From CAIYTF01 sp963664845 (GTDB taxonomy: Bacteria > Bacteroidota > Ignavibacteria > Ignavibacteriales > Ignavibacteriaceae), in the NCBI GenBank assembly GCA_963664845.1, contig OY761615.1, positions 62,001-126,000 of the forward strand: a DNA stretch of 64,000 nucleotides. The letters are read 5' to 3'. A program made the translations under genes and the position numbers. A model generated the notes under the pieces. It was not told the origin of the DNA, did not search any database, and was given only the letters and a program-made list of their open reading frames with translations. Of the stretch, positions 46,955-55,720 are shown piece after piece (position 1 is the stretch's first letter; every line of letters starts with the position of its first letter).

Positions 46955-48751
46955 TTATTTGGCTGCTACTTCAATGGTCATGCCGATAATTTCATTCCCC
47001 CGTTTCGCTTTGACCTGAACAACATCTCCCGGCACCAGCCCCTTGAGAATTGCGACATAATCATAAATGTTGGTGATCTTTTTCGAGCCAAACTCAACGA
47101 TGATATCTCCAGCTTTAAGCCCTGCCTTCTTTGCCGGGCTTCCTTCACTGGCGCCCGTAATTTTCAAGCCTTCACCCGTGTACGAATAGTCCGGAATTGT
47201 TCCGACATACACTTTCCAGCCACCTGAACGCTCTCCCTGTTTTCTGGGAACGCTGATATACCCTGGTCTGTCAGGCCTGCCGGCAAGATTCGCAGCAATA
47301 TTCTCAACAAACCGCACAATGGTTTCCTCACCGGTGTAGTTTAATTTATCGGCTTTATCGCTTGGCCGGTGATAGTCGGCGTGAGTACCGGTGAACAAAA
47401 ACAATACTGGAATATTTTTTGCATAAAATGAAGAGTGATCGCTTGGACCAAATCCCTCGTCATTTTTGGTAATAGCAAAATGACAGAACCTGTTCAAACT
47501 ATCCACAAGACCTTTCCAGATTGAAGAAGTTCCCGTTCCATATACTATTAAGGTAGTGTCTTCCTTCAATCTGCCTATCATATCAAGGTTGATCATAGCG
47601 GCAATTTTATCCACAGGCACCGTGGGGTTGGAAGCAAAGTATTCAGATCCCAACAAACCAAGTTCTTCGCCCGAAAACGAAATAAAAAGTATGGACCGTT
47701 TTAGCGAGTCTTTTATTGAAGCAAACTTTTGCGCCAGTTCCAAAACGCCGGCTGTGCCGGAAGCGTTGTCATCCGCTCCGTTATGGATCAGTTTTTCAGT
47801 TCCCCGGTATAATGATCCGTCGGTGCCAAAACCAAGGTGGTCATAGTGCGCTCCGATAATGATGAATTCGTTTTTCAATACAGGATCATTCCCGGGGATC
47901 ATGCCTACTACATTAATTCCGGTTTCTTCTACAAGGTGTATATCTGTGGTTATTGCGAGCTTACAATCCCTGATGAGGAATGAATGAGGTTTCTTTTCCT
48001 TTGTCAATTGTTCCTGCATGCTGTCCAGGCAGGTGCCTGAATTTTTCAACACTTCATCAATAATGTCCCGTTTGACCTGCACAATGGGAAAGCCCTTCAT
48101 CAACGGGGCCCGGTCATACTGAAAAATCATGAATTTATCTTCTTCAACTTTGGTTAGCCGGCTGTTTACAAAAACCACACCGAGCGCACCTTTTTCCTTT
48201 GCTACCGAAGCCTTTGTGCGGAATGAAGACAGCGCATCAAACTCAGAATGCGGGTTAGCCATATCCGGATGATAGCGCATAATGATCACGATCTTCCCTT
48301 TTACATCAACGCTGTCATAGTCATCATAGTGCAGTTTTTTGGATGAAATGCCATACCCCGCAAAAACAACTTCTGCTTCCGCTTTTGCACTTCCCGAAAA
48401 AGGTGCAGTAATGAAATTTGATCGAAATTTCAGCGGTTTAACAATTTTACCGAAAGTAACGCTCACCGTATTTTGAGTTCCTGCCACAACTTCAGCAACA
48501 AACGGATAGTTTTGCAGATAGCCGTTTCCTGCACCGGGCTGAAGGCCATATTTAACAAACTCATCACGAATATAGCCCGCTGCAACAGCCGCCTCGGGTG
48601 TACCTGTCATTCTTCCCTTTAAGGAGTCAGAGGCAAGAAAATACACATGCTTTTTCAGCTCGTCTGCCGTAATATCAGGTGAAGATTGCGCATGCAGAAA
48701 ACCGGACAAAAAAACTGAGCAGAGTATCAATAGTTGTTTATTCATTTTCAA
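46955..48751 (-). CDS. Secreted M28 family zinc aminopeptidase with PA and PDZ domains
   Basis: This 598-residue exported peptidase has a signal peptide ending LHAQS. A PA-type insert (VKGKIVIIMRYHPDM) precedes the catalytic domain, which holds the five metal ligands: GAHYDHLG (His), NGADDNASG (Asp), SFSGEELG (Glu), INLDMIGR (Asp) and GTHADYHRPSD (His). The C-terminal 100 residues form a PDZ domain (ITGASEGSPAKKAGLKAGDIIV). Such enzymes trim N-terminal residues from peptides in the periplasm or outside the cell. It is 33 bp downstream of a TolB-like propeller gene and likely in one operon with it. Confidence 0.93.
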   Translation of the reverse strand: MKMNKQLLILCSVFLSGFLHAQSSPDITADELKKHVYFLASDSLKGRMTGTPEAAVAAGYIRDEFVKYGLQPGAGNGYLQNYPFVAEVVAGTQNTVSVTFGKIVKPLKFRSNFITAPFSGSAKAEAEVVFAGYGISSKKLHYDDYDSVDVKGKIVIIMRYHPDMANPHSEFDALSSFRTKASVAKEKGALGVVFVNSRLTKVEEDKFMIFQYDRAPLMKGFPIVQVKRDIIDEVLKNSGTCLDSMQEQLTKEKKPHSFLIRDCKLAITTDIHLVEETGINVVGMIPGNDPVLKNEFIIIGAHYDHLGFGTDGSLYRGTEKLIHNGADDNASGTAGVLELAQKFASIKDSLKRSILFISFSGEELGLLGSEYFASNPTVPVDKIAAMINLDMIGRLKEDTTLIVYGTGTSSIWKGLVDSLNRFCHFAITKNDEGFGPSDHSSFYAKNIPVLFLFTGTHADYHRPSDKADKLNYTGEETIVRFVENIAANLAGRPDRPGYISVPRKQGERSGGWKVYVGTIPDYSYTGEGLKITGASEGSPAKKAGLKAGDIIVEFGSKKITNIYDYVAILKGLVPGDVVQVKAKRGNEIIGMTIEVAAK

Positions 48752-48784
48752 CTTCTCTGGTTAGGGGTTTTTGGAATAGTTATT

Positions 48785-49834
48785 TTAGTCTTCCCAGTCA
48801 GCAATAAAAATATTCGTATCGCCTTTTTTCTTGTCAAAACGGTTCGATGCAAAAATTAAATGCTTTCCGTCTCTGGTGAACATAGGAAAACCGTCGAAGG
48901 TGTTGTTATAAGTAACCTGTTCCAATCCTGTGCCATCAGCATTGATCATGAAGAGATCAAAATTTCGTCCGTCCTTGCTGCCATAGTTGCTGCAGAAGAT
49001 GATACGTTTTCCATCCGGATGAAAGAACGGTGCAAATGAAGCCTTGCCCAAATTAGTAACCTGCTTCATGTTCTTGCCGTCTGCATCCATAACGAATATC
49101 TCAAGTGCTGTTGGACGCACGTATCCTTTTTGTACCAATTCATCATAATCGGCAAAATCCTGTGGTGTTTTGGGTCTGCTGGCACGGAATACAATTTTCT
49201 TGCCGTCGAGTGAGAAGAAGGCACCTCCGTCATATCCTTTAAGAAACGTCAACCGCTTCTGGTCAGAGCCGTCAATATTCATTGTGTAAATTTCCGGGTC
49301 GCCGTCACGGGTGCTGGTGAAAACGATTTTATCCCCTACCGGTGAAATCGTGGCTTCGGCATCATAGCCGGGTGCATCAGTCAGCCTCTTAAGGTTCGAT
49401 CCATCTGCATTCGCTTCATAGATATCGAACGTTTCATATAATTTCCAAACATATCCTTTGCTGCGGTCCGGTGGTGGCGGGCAGTTTGAGTCAGCACCGT
49501 GCGTTGAAGCATAGAGTATTTTTTTGTCCCCGGGTAAAAAGTATGAGCATGTTGTCTTGCCAGTACCTGTTGATACCATATGCCGGTCAGTGCCGTCAAT
49601 ATTCATAATGAATATCTGGTCGCAAGGCAGCGTATCAGCATTGGATTGAAATATGAGCTTTGTTTCATCAAAAGAAAGATATGCTTCCGCATTTTCACCG
49701 CCGTTTGTCAGCATGTGAATGTTCTTCAAATGCTTTTCCCCCGCAAATTTCATGCTGTCAGAGGATTGAGCCAACAAAAACGTTTGGTATAGGGCTATTA
49801 AACATACCAGTTGGAAAATTTTGCAATTATTCAT
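48785..49834 (-). CDS. Secreted TolB-like beta-propeller protein
   Basis: The 349-residue protein has a signal peptide ending LLAQS. The rest consists of WD40/PD40-type repeats, each with the pattern FSxDGKKIVFxSxRxGDxxIYxMNxDGSDxxRLT (SPVGDKIVFTSTRDGDPEIY, SLDGKKIVFRASR, FHPDGKRIIFCSN, TRDGKHLIFASNRF). There is no enzyme motif. The role is probably protein or ligand binding near the outer membrane; related genes often sit beside peptidases, as here. Confidence 0.85.
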   Translation of the reverse strand: MNNCKIFQLVCLIALYQTFLLAQSSDSMKFAGEKHLKNIHMLTNGGENAEAYLSFDETKLIFQSNADTLPCDQIFIMNIDGTDRHMVSTGTGKTTCSYFLPGDKKILYASTHGADSNCPPPPDRSKGYVWKLYETFDIYEANADGSNLKRLTDAPGYDAEATISPVGDKIVFTSTRDGDPEIYTMNIDGSDQKRLTFLKGYDGGAFFSLDGKKIVFRASRPKTPQDFADYDELVQKGYVRPTALEIFVMDADGKNMKQVTNLGKASFAPFFHPDGKRIIFCSNYGSKDGRNFDLFMINADGTGLEQVTYNNTFDGFPMFTRDGKHLIFASNRFDKKKGDTNIFIADWED

Positions 49835-49942
49835 AACACCTCAGTTAATTACATTGTATTGATAATCATACTAAAACCACACAATCACTCCCAGCAAAAC
49901 AGCATTGATCCACATAAGCGGTATGCCTCTAATGAATAAGCC

Positions 49943-50081
49943 ATGTTATTAAAAACCAGAGATTGAATAGGGATTTAGCCACTAATAGAGCAAAGATTTG
50001 CGGCCAAAGCCGATTTCAGTAAGTGCGAATGATCCATGGGCTGAAGCTCATGACAAGTCAAATGGAATCGTTGCGTAACAG
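49943..50081. repeat. REP/MITE-like element, copy 2 (inverted relative to copy 1)
   Basis: This 139-bp copy runs opposite to 18283-18453. It keeps the terminal words (ATGTTAT at 49943, GTAACA at 50075), GAGATTGAATAG, TAGCCACTAATAGAGC with AAGATTTG, and the GGGCTGAAGCTCAT/GACAAGTCA end, but lacks the second hairpin, about 35-45 bp. It ends 15 bp from the stop of the minus-strand MBL gene at 50097. Confidence 0.72.
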
Positions 50082-50096
50082 ATATTAATAAAAAAA

Positions 50097-50819
50097 CTAT
50101 TCAGGAACGTGTACCAGGAAAAATTCATTTGCGGTTTCACCAAGGCTGATGGCTTCGCTCATGGACATATGCATTTCATCCGGAGTCTCATCGTCATGCC
50201 CTGCCTCAAGAATAGCCAAATCAGCACCCTTGGTATGCCTTGCAAGTGACTCGCATAATGCCGTATCACCGCCATAGGTGACCTTTATCCCATTAAAGGC
50301 AAACTTGAAACCCAGTGCCGGCACCTGATGCAAAGTCTTTTTGTTTTCCACTTTCTCTTTGTGAACCACCGGGAATGGATTAATCGTCACTCTTTTTGAG
50401 GTGATCCGGCTGGCATCGGAAATTTTCCTTAAATTAATGGTATAAGGCATACTCCTGCTGTAGACTTTGGAAAATGCGTGATAGATCGATTCTATCTCGA
50501 TGCATCCCGCAGGGTAGAAAATGTTGATTGGTTGTGTTCTTCGCATCACTTTAAAATACGTTAACAAGGACCAGATACCGCCGACATGATCGTGATGTCC
50601 GTGCGTAACGAAGATATCGGAGATTGAAAGCATTTGCTGGGATGTCAGGTCCTTATTCAGGTCACGTAAGGCTCCGTCACCCGGATCAACGAGAAACAAA
50701 GCGTTGCCGGCCGAAAAGAGTATTCCCGTTGCAATGTTGGGTATGGAACAATATATTTTAATGGAAACGTCATCTTTTTTCCAGAACTGCGGGTATGTAT
50801 CTGAAGTCAGTTTTACCAT
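50097..50819 (-). CDS. Metallo-beta-lactamase-fold hydrolase
   Basis: The 240-residue protein has the zinc-binding motif THGHHDHVGG, a second His in AILEAGHDDE and an Asp-containing segment (TYGGDTALCESL). The layout is that of an RNase-Z-like or beta-lactamase-superfamily hydrolase; the ribonuclease Z exosite is not evident. No signal peptide, so cytoplasmic. It lies 46 bp behind feoB on the same strand and could be the last gene of the fur-feoA-feoB unit. Substrate unknown. Confidence 0.82.
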   Translation of the reverse strand: MVKLTSDTYPQFWKKDDVSIKIYCSIPNIATGILFSAGNALFLVDPGDGALRDLNKDLTSQQMLSISDIFVTHGHHDHVGGIWSLLTYFKVMRRTQPINIFYPAGCIEIESIYHAFSKVYSRSMPYTINLRKISDASRITSKRVTINPFPVVHKEKVENKKTLHQVPALGFKFAFNGIKVTYGGDTALCESLARHTKGADLAILEAGHDDETPDEMHMSMSEAISLGETANEFFLVHVPE

Positions 50820-50865
50820 AGTATTTTGATGAAATGATTACTAAAAACTTATGATTTTGCAAAAA

Positions 50866-52899
50866 TTAAATAATTATCTGTGCGACAATTCCGCCAATAA
50901 TAAAAGCACTTATCCAGGTGCCAAACCAAATGGTCCATCCTTCTTTCCAACCGCGCTCCTTCAACATTATCATGAAAGAGGCAATGCACGGCACAAATAG
51001 AGTAATTGTTATGATTGCCACGGTTGCCTGCATTCCTGAGAGATGCATGTCGAACAATCCGGCGGTGCCAAAATCCCTGCGCACCATTCCCATCACAAAT
51101 GCGTTTGAAGCCTGTTTCGGCAGTTTTAGCCATGCGGTTGTCAGCGGTGCCAACAGATCCTGAATGACGGTCAGAATACCGGTAATTTCGAATACGCCCA
51201 CGATAGCAGCGCCGACAAAAAACCACAACGTGGCTTCTTTCATAAAATCGACACTGCGATAGAATGTTTTTTTCATCAGATTATTCAACCGGGGCATTCG
51301 CATGGGAGGTAAATCGATGAGCAGCGGCATGCTCTTGCCCGGCAGCATATTATTCAATACCGTTGAGAGCGTTATGAGAATTGTAAGCATCACGCCAACA
51401 TAAATGGCAAAAGGTTTGAACCCAGCGGTGCTCATTAGTACGGAGATAACAGCGAGCTGTGCAGAACATGGTATAACGAACTGCAGAATGGCTGTCGCAA
51501 TGGTTCTCTCGCGCTGTGTGCTGAGAATTCGCGTAGTTATCGTGGCCATGGTAACACAACCGAATCCAAGCAAAATCGGAATTACAGCTCGCCCGTTCAA
51601 CCCCATCCGGGTAAGCGTCCTGTCGGATAGTGCCGCCAGCCGGGGCAGATAACCACTGTCTTCCAGAAATGCCATAGAAAAGTAGAAGGCAATTACCAAC
51701 GGAAGGAGCAGAAAAAGCAAATACGTAACAGTCATTGTTATCACACCAAACTCACCGAACAGGAACCTTGCCACGATATTGGAATATTTAAATGTGGTGG
51801 ATGCATTGGGCAACTTAGATGTCTGGTCCAGCAATTCTTTCCGGGCCGGGTCTTCAAGGATGTTGTTGGTAAATATAAATTCCTGTTTTTCGGTAGTGCC
51901 CCCGACTGGATCAGTTAGGGTAACATCAACGGTGACAGGGGTAAAGTGCCCAACGTAGCTTTTCACGTTATACTCAAAGTACCGTTTACCAACCTGTTTC
52001 TCGGTATAGTTCACCAGACGTTGCGCAACAAAATCGCCAATCAGGAAATAGAATATGGTCAAGACAACCAGAAGCATTGGAATCCCGGTTATAGGATTTA
52101 TGACAAGTGACGAAAGCCGGTGCAGGAATTTTCCGCGTGACGTATCCTCAAATTCCACTTCGTTAATAATTTCATTAATAGCGGTTCGGCGCTTGATATA
52201 GATCAGTTCGCGATCGTCGCCTGAGCCAAGGGGCTGTACATATTTTGTGGCGGTCTCTTCGTCGCCTTCTTTGATTAGAAGCGCGGCAGGCTGAGTCACT
52301 CCCAGTATTCCCAATGGTGCTATCATGGAATAAATATCTTTATCAGCAATGCCCTTTCGCGCTGTGTGAATACCTTCTTCAAGATGTTCAAATCCCTTTT
52401 TATCAACGGCTGATGTACAAAACACGGGCACGCCCAGTATTTTCGACAGTTTACTATGGTCAATGCGGAGATTTTTTTTCCGTACCTCATCGGCAAAGTT
52501 CAGGAAAACGCATAATTTTTTTCCCATGTCGATCAGTTGGCGTGTTACGAAAAGATCGCGCTCCAGATAGAGAGAGTTCACAATGTTGAGCACCACATCC
52601 GCGTCCATGATTATGTCGCGGGCTACGCGCTCTTCATCGTTGAACGATGAAATACCATAAATTCCCGGTGTATCATAAATATCATAATTTTTGAAAGTAC
52701 CTCTAGTCACCGACACGGTTGTTCCCGGGAAATTGGAAACTTCCATATAGGCTCCGGTAAGATGATTGAAGAAGAGGGACTTTCCCACATTAGGATTTCC
52801 AACCAGTACCACCTTGGTTTTTCCGGAATTTATCGGTTCCTTAAAAACGTTTGTATTAACCGGCTGCGCTTCCATGTGCTGTTTTGTTTCTGTACGCAT
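50866..52899 (-). CDS. feoB: Ferrous iron transporter FeoB (divergent membrane core)
   Basis: This 677-residue protein has a cytoplasmic G domain: GNPNVGKS (34-41), NFPGTT, DTPGIYG and NFADE (in place of the usual NxxD). The membrane part has the two gate-like repeats with LEDSGYLPRLAALSDR and ILLGFGCVTMATI, then FVIPCSAQLAV. The canonical core reads GFACAIPG in E. coli; GFGCVTMA here marks a divergent subgroup. The first periplasmic segment holds an unusual insert (about residues 275-345). The start lies 5 bp behind feoA. The total is shorter than E. coli FeoB (773). Confidence 0.93.
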   Translation of the reverse strand: MRTETKQHMEAQPVNTNVFKEPINSGKTKVVLVGNPNVGKSLFFNHLTGAYMEVSNFPGTTVSVTRGTFKNYDIYDTPGIYGISSFNDEERVARDIIMDADVVLNIVNSLYLERDLFVTRQLIDMGKKLCVFLNFADEVRKKNLRIDHSKLSKILGVPVFCTSAVDKKGFEHLEEGIHTARKGIADKDIYSMIAPLGILGVTQPAALLIKEGDEETATKYVQPLGSGDDRELIYIKRRTAINEIINEVEFEDTSRGKFLHRLSSLVINPITGIPMLLVVLTIFYFLIGDFVAQRLVNYTEKQVGKRYFEYNVKSYVGHFTPVTVDVTLTDPVGGTTEKQEFIFTNNILEDPARKELLDQTSKLPNASTTFKYSNIVARFLFGEFGVITMTVTYLLFLLLPLVIAFYFSMAFLEDSGYLPRLAALSDRTLTRMGLNGRAVIPILLGFGCVTMATITTRILSTQRERTIATAILQFVIPCSAQLAVISVLMSTAGFKPFAIYVGVMLTILITLSTVLNNMLPGKSMPLLIDLPPMRMPRLNNLMKKTFYRSVDFMKEATLWFFVGAAIVGVFEITGILTVIQDLLAPLTTAWLKLPKQASNAFVMGMVRRDFGTAGLFDMHLSGMQATVAIITITLFVPCIASFMIMLKERGWKEGWTIWFGTWISAFIIGGIVAQIII

Positions 52900-52904
52900 A
52901 GAGC

Positions 52905-53135
52905 CTAGATATACTCCGTGATCTGAATGGAGCGGGCAAGTTCAGCACCGATTGCAATTTCCTGGCGTCGCTTTTGTACAATGATGGTACCGCCCGGCAA
53001 TCGCTCCAGGCAGAGAACCCGCTCGCCTTCGCTTATGCCGAAACGCAGGAGTTGCAGCCTTTGCTGTGTTGGCGGCAATACATCAATTTCAATAAGTGAG
53101 CCTTTATTGGCTCTGTCTAAAGTTGTTTTAGTCAT
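52905..53135 (-). CDS. feoA: FeoA family protein
   Basis: A 76-residue SH3-like FeoA domain: DRANKGSLIEIDVLPPTQQRLQLLRFGISEGERVLCLERLPGG is the core, followed by VQKRRQEIAIGAELA. The start ATG at 53135 overlaps the stop of the Fur-family gene by 8 bp; the longer open frame runs back into that gene. FeoA interacts with FeoB and is needed for iron uptake in studied bacteria. Confidence 0.92.
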   Translation of the reverse strand: MTKTTLDRANKGSLIEIDVLPPTQQRLQLLRFGISEGERVLCLERLPGGTIIVQKRRQEIAIGAELARSIQITEYI

Positions 53136-53580
53136 GTTTATGAGGACAATTATTTTTATTCTTGCACCGCACAAAGATATTGAAAGAGTACGATGAGGAT
53201 TCAAACCCCAGATTGTCGCTTATCTCTTCCTGTATTTTTTGCACATTCGGATTGGAAAATTCCACAATTCTTCCGCAGTCAAGGCAGATGATATGATCGT
53301 GATGCTGGCGTTTGAAATTGCTTTCATATCGGTTCATATTATCGCCAAAATAGCGGAGAGAGATTAACCTGCAGTCGGTCAGAAGCTCCAGTGTTTTATA
53401 GACAGTAGCTCTGGAAACGTTGGACTTGTTGTTTTTCATGAAAACATACAGTTCGTCTGCAGTAAAGTGACCTTCGTATTCGATGGTGGCATCCAGAACT
53501 TCGAAGCGTTCGGGAGTAATGCGGTGTTTTGCTTTTTTCAGGTATTCAGTGAGAATATCTGAGGCTTGTTTATTTTTCAT
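53128..53580 (-). CDS. Fur-family metal-responsive repressor
   Basis: The 150-residue protein has a winged-helix domain (HRITPERFEVLDATI, SRATVYKTLELL) and a metal site with HHDHIICLDCGRIVEF, then CKNKNNCPHKH at the C-terminus. The two CxxC-type pairs (CLDC, and CKNKNNC) would make a structural zinc site. Gene order fur-feoA-feoB with overlaps suggests it represses its own operon when iron is high. Zur or PerR cannot be excluded by sequence alone. Confidence 0.9.
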   Translation of the reverse strand: MKNKQASDILTEYLKKAKHRITPERFEVLDATIEYEGHFTADELYVFMKNNKSNVSRATVYKTLELLTDCRLISLRYFGDNMNRYESNFKRQHHDHIICLDCGRIVEFSNPNVQKIQEEISDNLGFESSSYSFNIFVRCKNKNNCPHKHD

Positions 53581-53764
53581 TACTACTATTAAGATTTAAT
53601 CTGTGTAAAATTAGGCTATTTTTGGCAGAAATGCAAAGGGATTATACTAAAGAAAAAACAACATTCACAACATTTGGCAACCAGCAACTAATATCTTTAA
53701 ATCACACATTCCCCACCCCTCTCAAATAACATTGAAAATAACTCCGTTTATTGGTTATGTTTCA

Positions 53765-53797
53765 TTGCGTTCTTTTAAAAAGTTTGTTGCGTTCTTT
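53765..53797 (+). promoter_or_regulatory. Direct repeat of TTGCGTTCTTT, 22 bp apart
   Basis: The 11-mer TTGCGTTCTTT occurs at 53765-53775 and 53787-53797, exactly two helical turns apart, 47-79 bp upstream of the lipoprotein start at 53844. The phasing suits binding of a regulator to one face of the DNA. There is no other evidence. Confidence 0.4.
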
Positions 53798-53843
53798 ATC
53801 GAGTCCTTTTTTGATAATTTTCATTTTATTGTAAGGAGTCATT

Positions 53844-55718
53844 ATGTTTCGCTTATCTCATCTTCCGCGAATAGTTATTCTGCTGGCACTTCTGTTCTTC
53901 GTCAGTTGTAATACAAAAGACGATTCTACCAACCCGACCAGCACCGATCCTACAGCGTCCAAAACCAAGTCAGACGAGGCTTATGCCTTAATGGAAGTTC
54001 AAATGTCCAGTTTGGTTAATGGAAACTATGAAACTACTTCGGACTTTGACCACTTAAAATTCTCAAACGTAAATTCACTGTTCCGTGAAGCTGTTACGCT
54101 GAACCCTGAAAACTATGATGCACAATTTGGTGCGGCCATTTCTGAAATTCTGGCAGTCTATTCTGACACTGCAATTAACCGTCTTATCAAAGATTTTGAA
54201 AAAGCCAATACAAGTTCCAAACTGGCACAAACATTCAAACGCCCGCTAATAACCACAAACACTTCGGATTTTTCCCTGCAACTGACAGGTGTTGCACAGG
54301 GAATGACTTTTATTCTGCAAAAAGCAATGACCGATCCTCCCCTTGTCAGCCGAGTACAGTCTGTAATCAAAACCAATTTCATTCCGCATATTGATTATGC
54401 AATTCAGTGCCTTGAAGCATGCGAAAAAAACGCAAACTTCACGTTCAAGATCAGTGGAAAGATGCAGGGTGAATCTGATCTGACCAAGGCGGTTGTTGTT
54501 TATCCAACCGAAGTATACCTGATGGACGGGATGATGCGCAATTTGCGTTCATCGCTTAAATCGTTTTTGATCTACAAATTCGAACTGCCGGATTATTCTC
54601 AATCGTCACTGTACGACGCTCTTGCCCCTTCGAACACCAATTTTTTCTATATTTCTTCTGAAGGAAAAGCGTATGCAACAAGTGCAAAAAGCGATATGGA
54701 TGCATTCATTGCAAAAATTAAAGCAGGCATAAGCAGTCTCGAAAAAGTTTCCGGGACCAAGACCGATGCCATCATTAAAATCGGAAATGGGGGCATAAAG
54801 CAATCTGATCTTGATACACTAAAAAAATACCTCGATAAAGTTGAGAGCGCAATGTCAAACGACCTATCCATAGAATTAAAAGATGCTGATTCAGATGGTA
54901 ACAGCTATACAATAAAAGTCAATCTGGGGAATTTTTTCAAAAACATTCCCGACAATCCCAAAACCGCATTGCTCCCTGCCTATACTGTAACCAAAGTCGG
55001 CACCAAAGATATCAATATCAAATTCAACGCGGAAACCTATGCAGCCTTCACATTCCCCGATCCAACGTTCGGTGGACTTTTCCCGGGTATGACGAATGAC
55101 GTTCTGAAACGTTTGCTCCGGATCGATGAAAGATATACCTATCAACTTAACGGATGGGTTGAGGAATTTTACGGTTCAAATAGCCCGAACATATACTCAA
55201 TCGAAATTATGACGCAATCAGGGAAAACCTATTCCACACAGACATACAGCTCCTATAACCAGGGATTTGAATTTGTAATTAAGAATGTATCCAATATTCC
55301 TGATCCAATAGTAAAATACTATTTAAATGGATATGAATATTCGTTCGTCAACAGCGGAACAGTCATAAATGTCGCTGCCAAAGAGCGGGACTATATTAAT
55401 ATGTTCGCCATGCCGATAAACGCCACACTCTCGGCGTCAGCACAAACAAATCCGGTCGCAGTCAATCTGCAACTTATAGTAAACAGCTATACTTACTATT
55501 GGAGTCAAAACTATTTCGCTGTAGAGCGGAAGATTGGGAGCGGATCATTTAGCGAGATTTCCCCGTCCTATAACAGCTATTATTGCACTGACAATAATGT
55601 TATTCACGGAACTCAATATGGATACCGTGTTAAAGTAATTCGCCCGACCAGTGCTTCCTACAGTCTGCTGTATCCCGTAGATACCTGGTATTCAAATGTG
55701 GCAACTGTAACTCCCTGA
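53844..55718 (+). CDS. Lipoprotein, uncharacterised, 624 residues
   Basis: A lipobox (LFFVSC) predicts outer- or inner-membrane anchoring. A Ser/Thr/Asp-rich linker (TKDDSTNPTSTDPTASKTKSD) follows, then a helical region (YALMEVQMSSLVNG, NVNSLFREAVTLNPENYDAQFGAAI with TPR-like spacing) and a C-terminal beta-rich part (INATLSASAQTNPVAVNLQLIV). The start has a strong GTAAGGAGTC ribosome-binding site. The next gene begins 2 bp after the stop and is an outer-membrane-type protein; the pair probably acts together. No family recognised. Confidence 0.72.
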   Translation: MFRLSHLPRIVILLALLFFVSCNTKDDSTNPTSTDPTASKTKSDEAYALMEVQMSSLVNGNYETTSDFDHLKFSNVNSLFREAVTLNPENYDAQFGAAISEILAVYSDTAINRLIKDFEKANTSSKLAQTFKRPLITTNTSDFSLQLTGVAQGMTFILQKAMTDPPLVSRVQSVIKTNFIPHIDYAIQCLEACEKNANFTFKISGKMQGESDLTKAVVVYPTEVYLMDGMMRNLRSSLKSFLIYKFELPDYSQSSLYDALAPSNTNFFYISSEGKAYATSAKSDMDAFIAKIKAGISSLEKVSGTKTDAIIKIGNGGIKQSDLDTLKKYLDKVESAMSNDLSIELKDADSDGNSYTIKVNLGNFFKNIPDNPKTALLPAYTVTKVGTKDINIKFNAETYAAFTFPDPTFGGLFPGMTNDVLKRLLRIDERYTYQLNGWVEEFYGSNSPNIYSIEIMTQSGKTYSTQTYSSYNQGFEFVIKNVSNIPDPIVKYYLNGYEYSFVNSGTVINVAAKERDYINMFAMPINATLSASAQTNPVAVNLQLIVNSYTYYWSQNYFAVERKIGSGSFSEISPSYNSYYCTDNNVIHGTQYGYRVKVIRPTSASYSLLYPVDTWYSNVATVTP

Positions 55719-55720
55719 GT

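Noticed and set aside
53813..53831. Fur-box-like sequence GATAATTTTCATTTTATTG upstream of the lipoprotein
   Set aside because: By eye only about 11 of 19 positions match the E. coli consensus; the AT-rich background makes this likely by chance.
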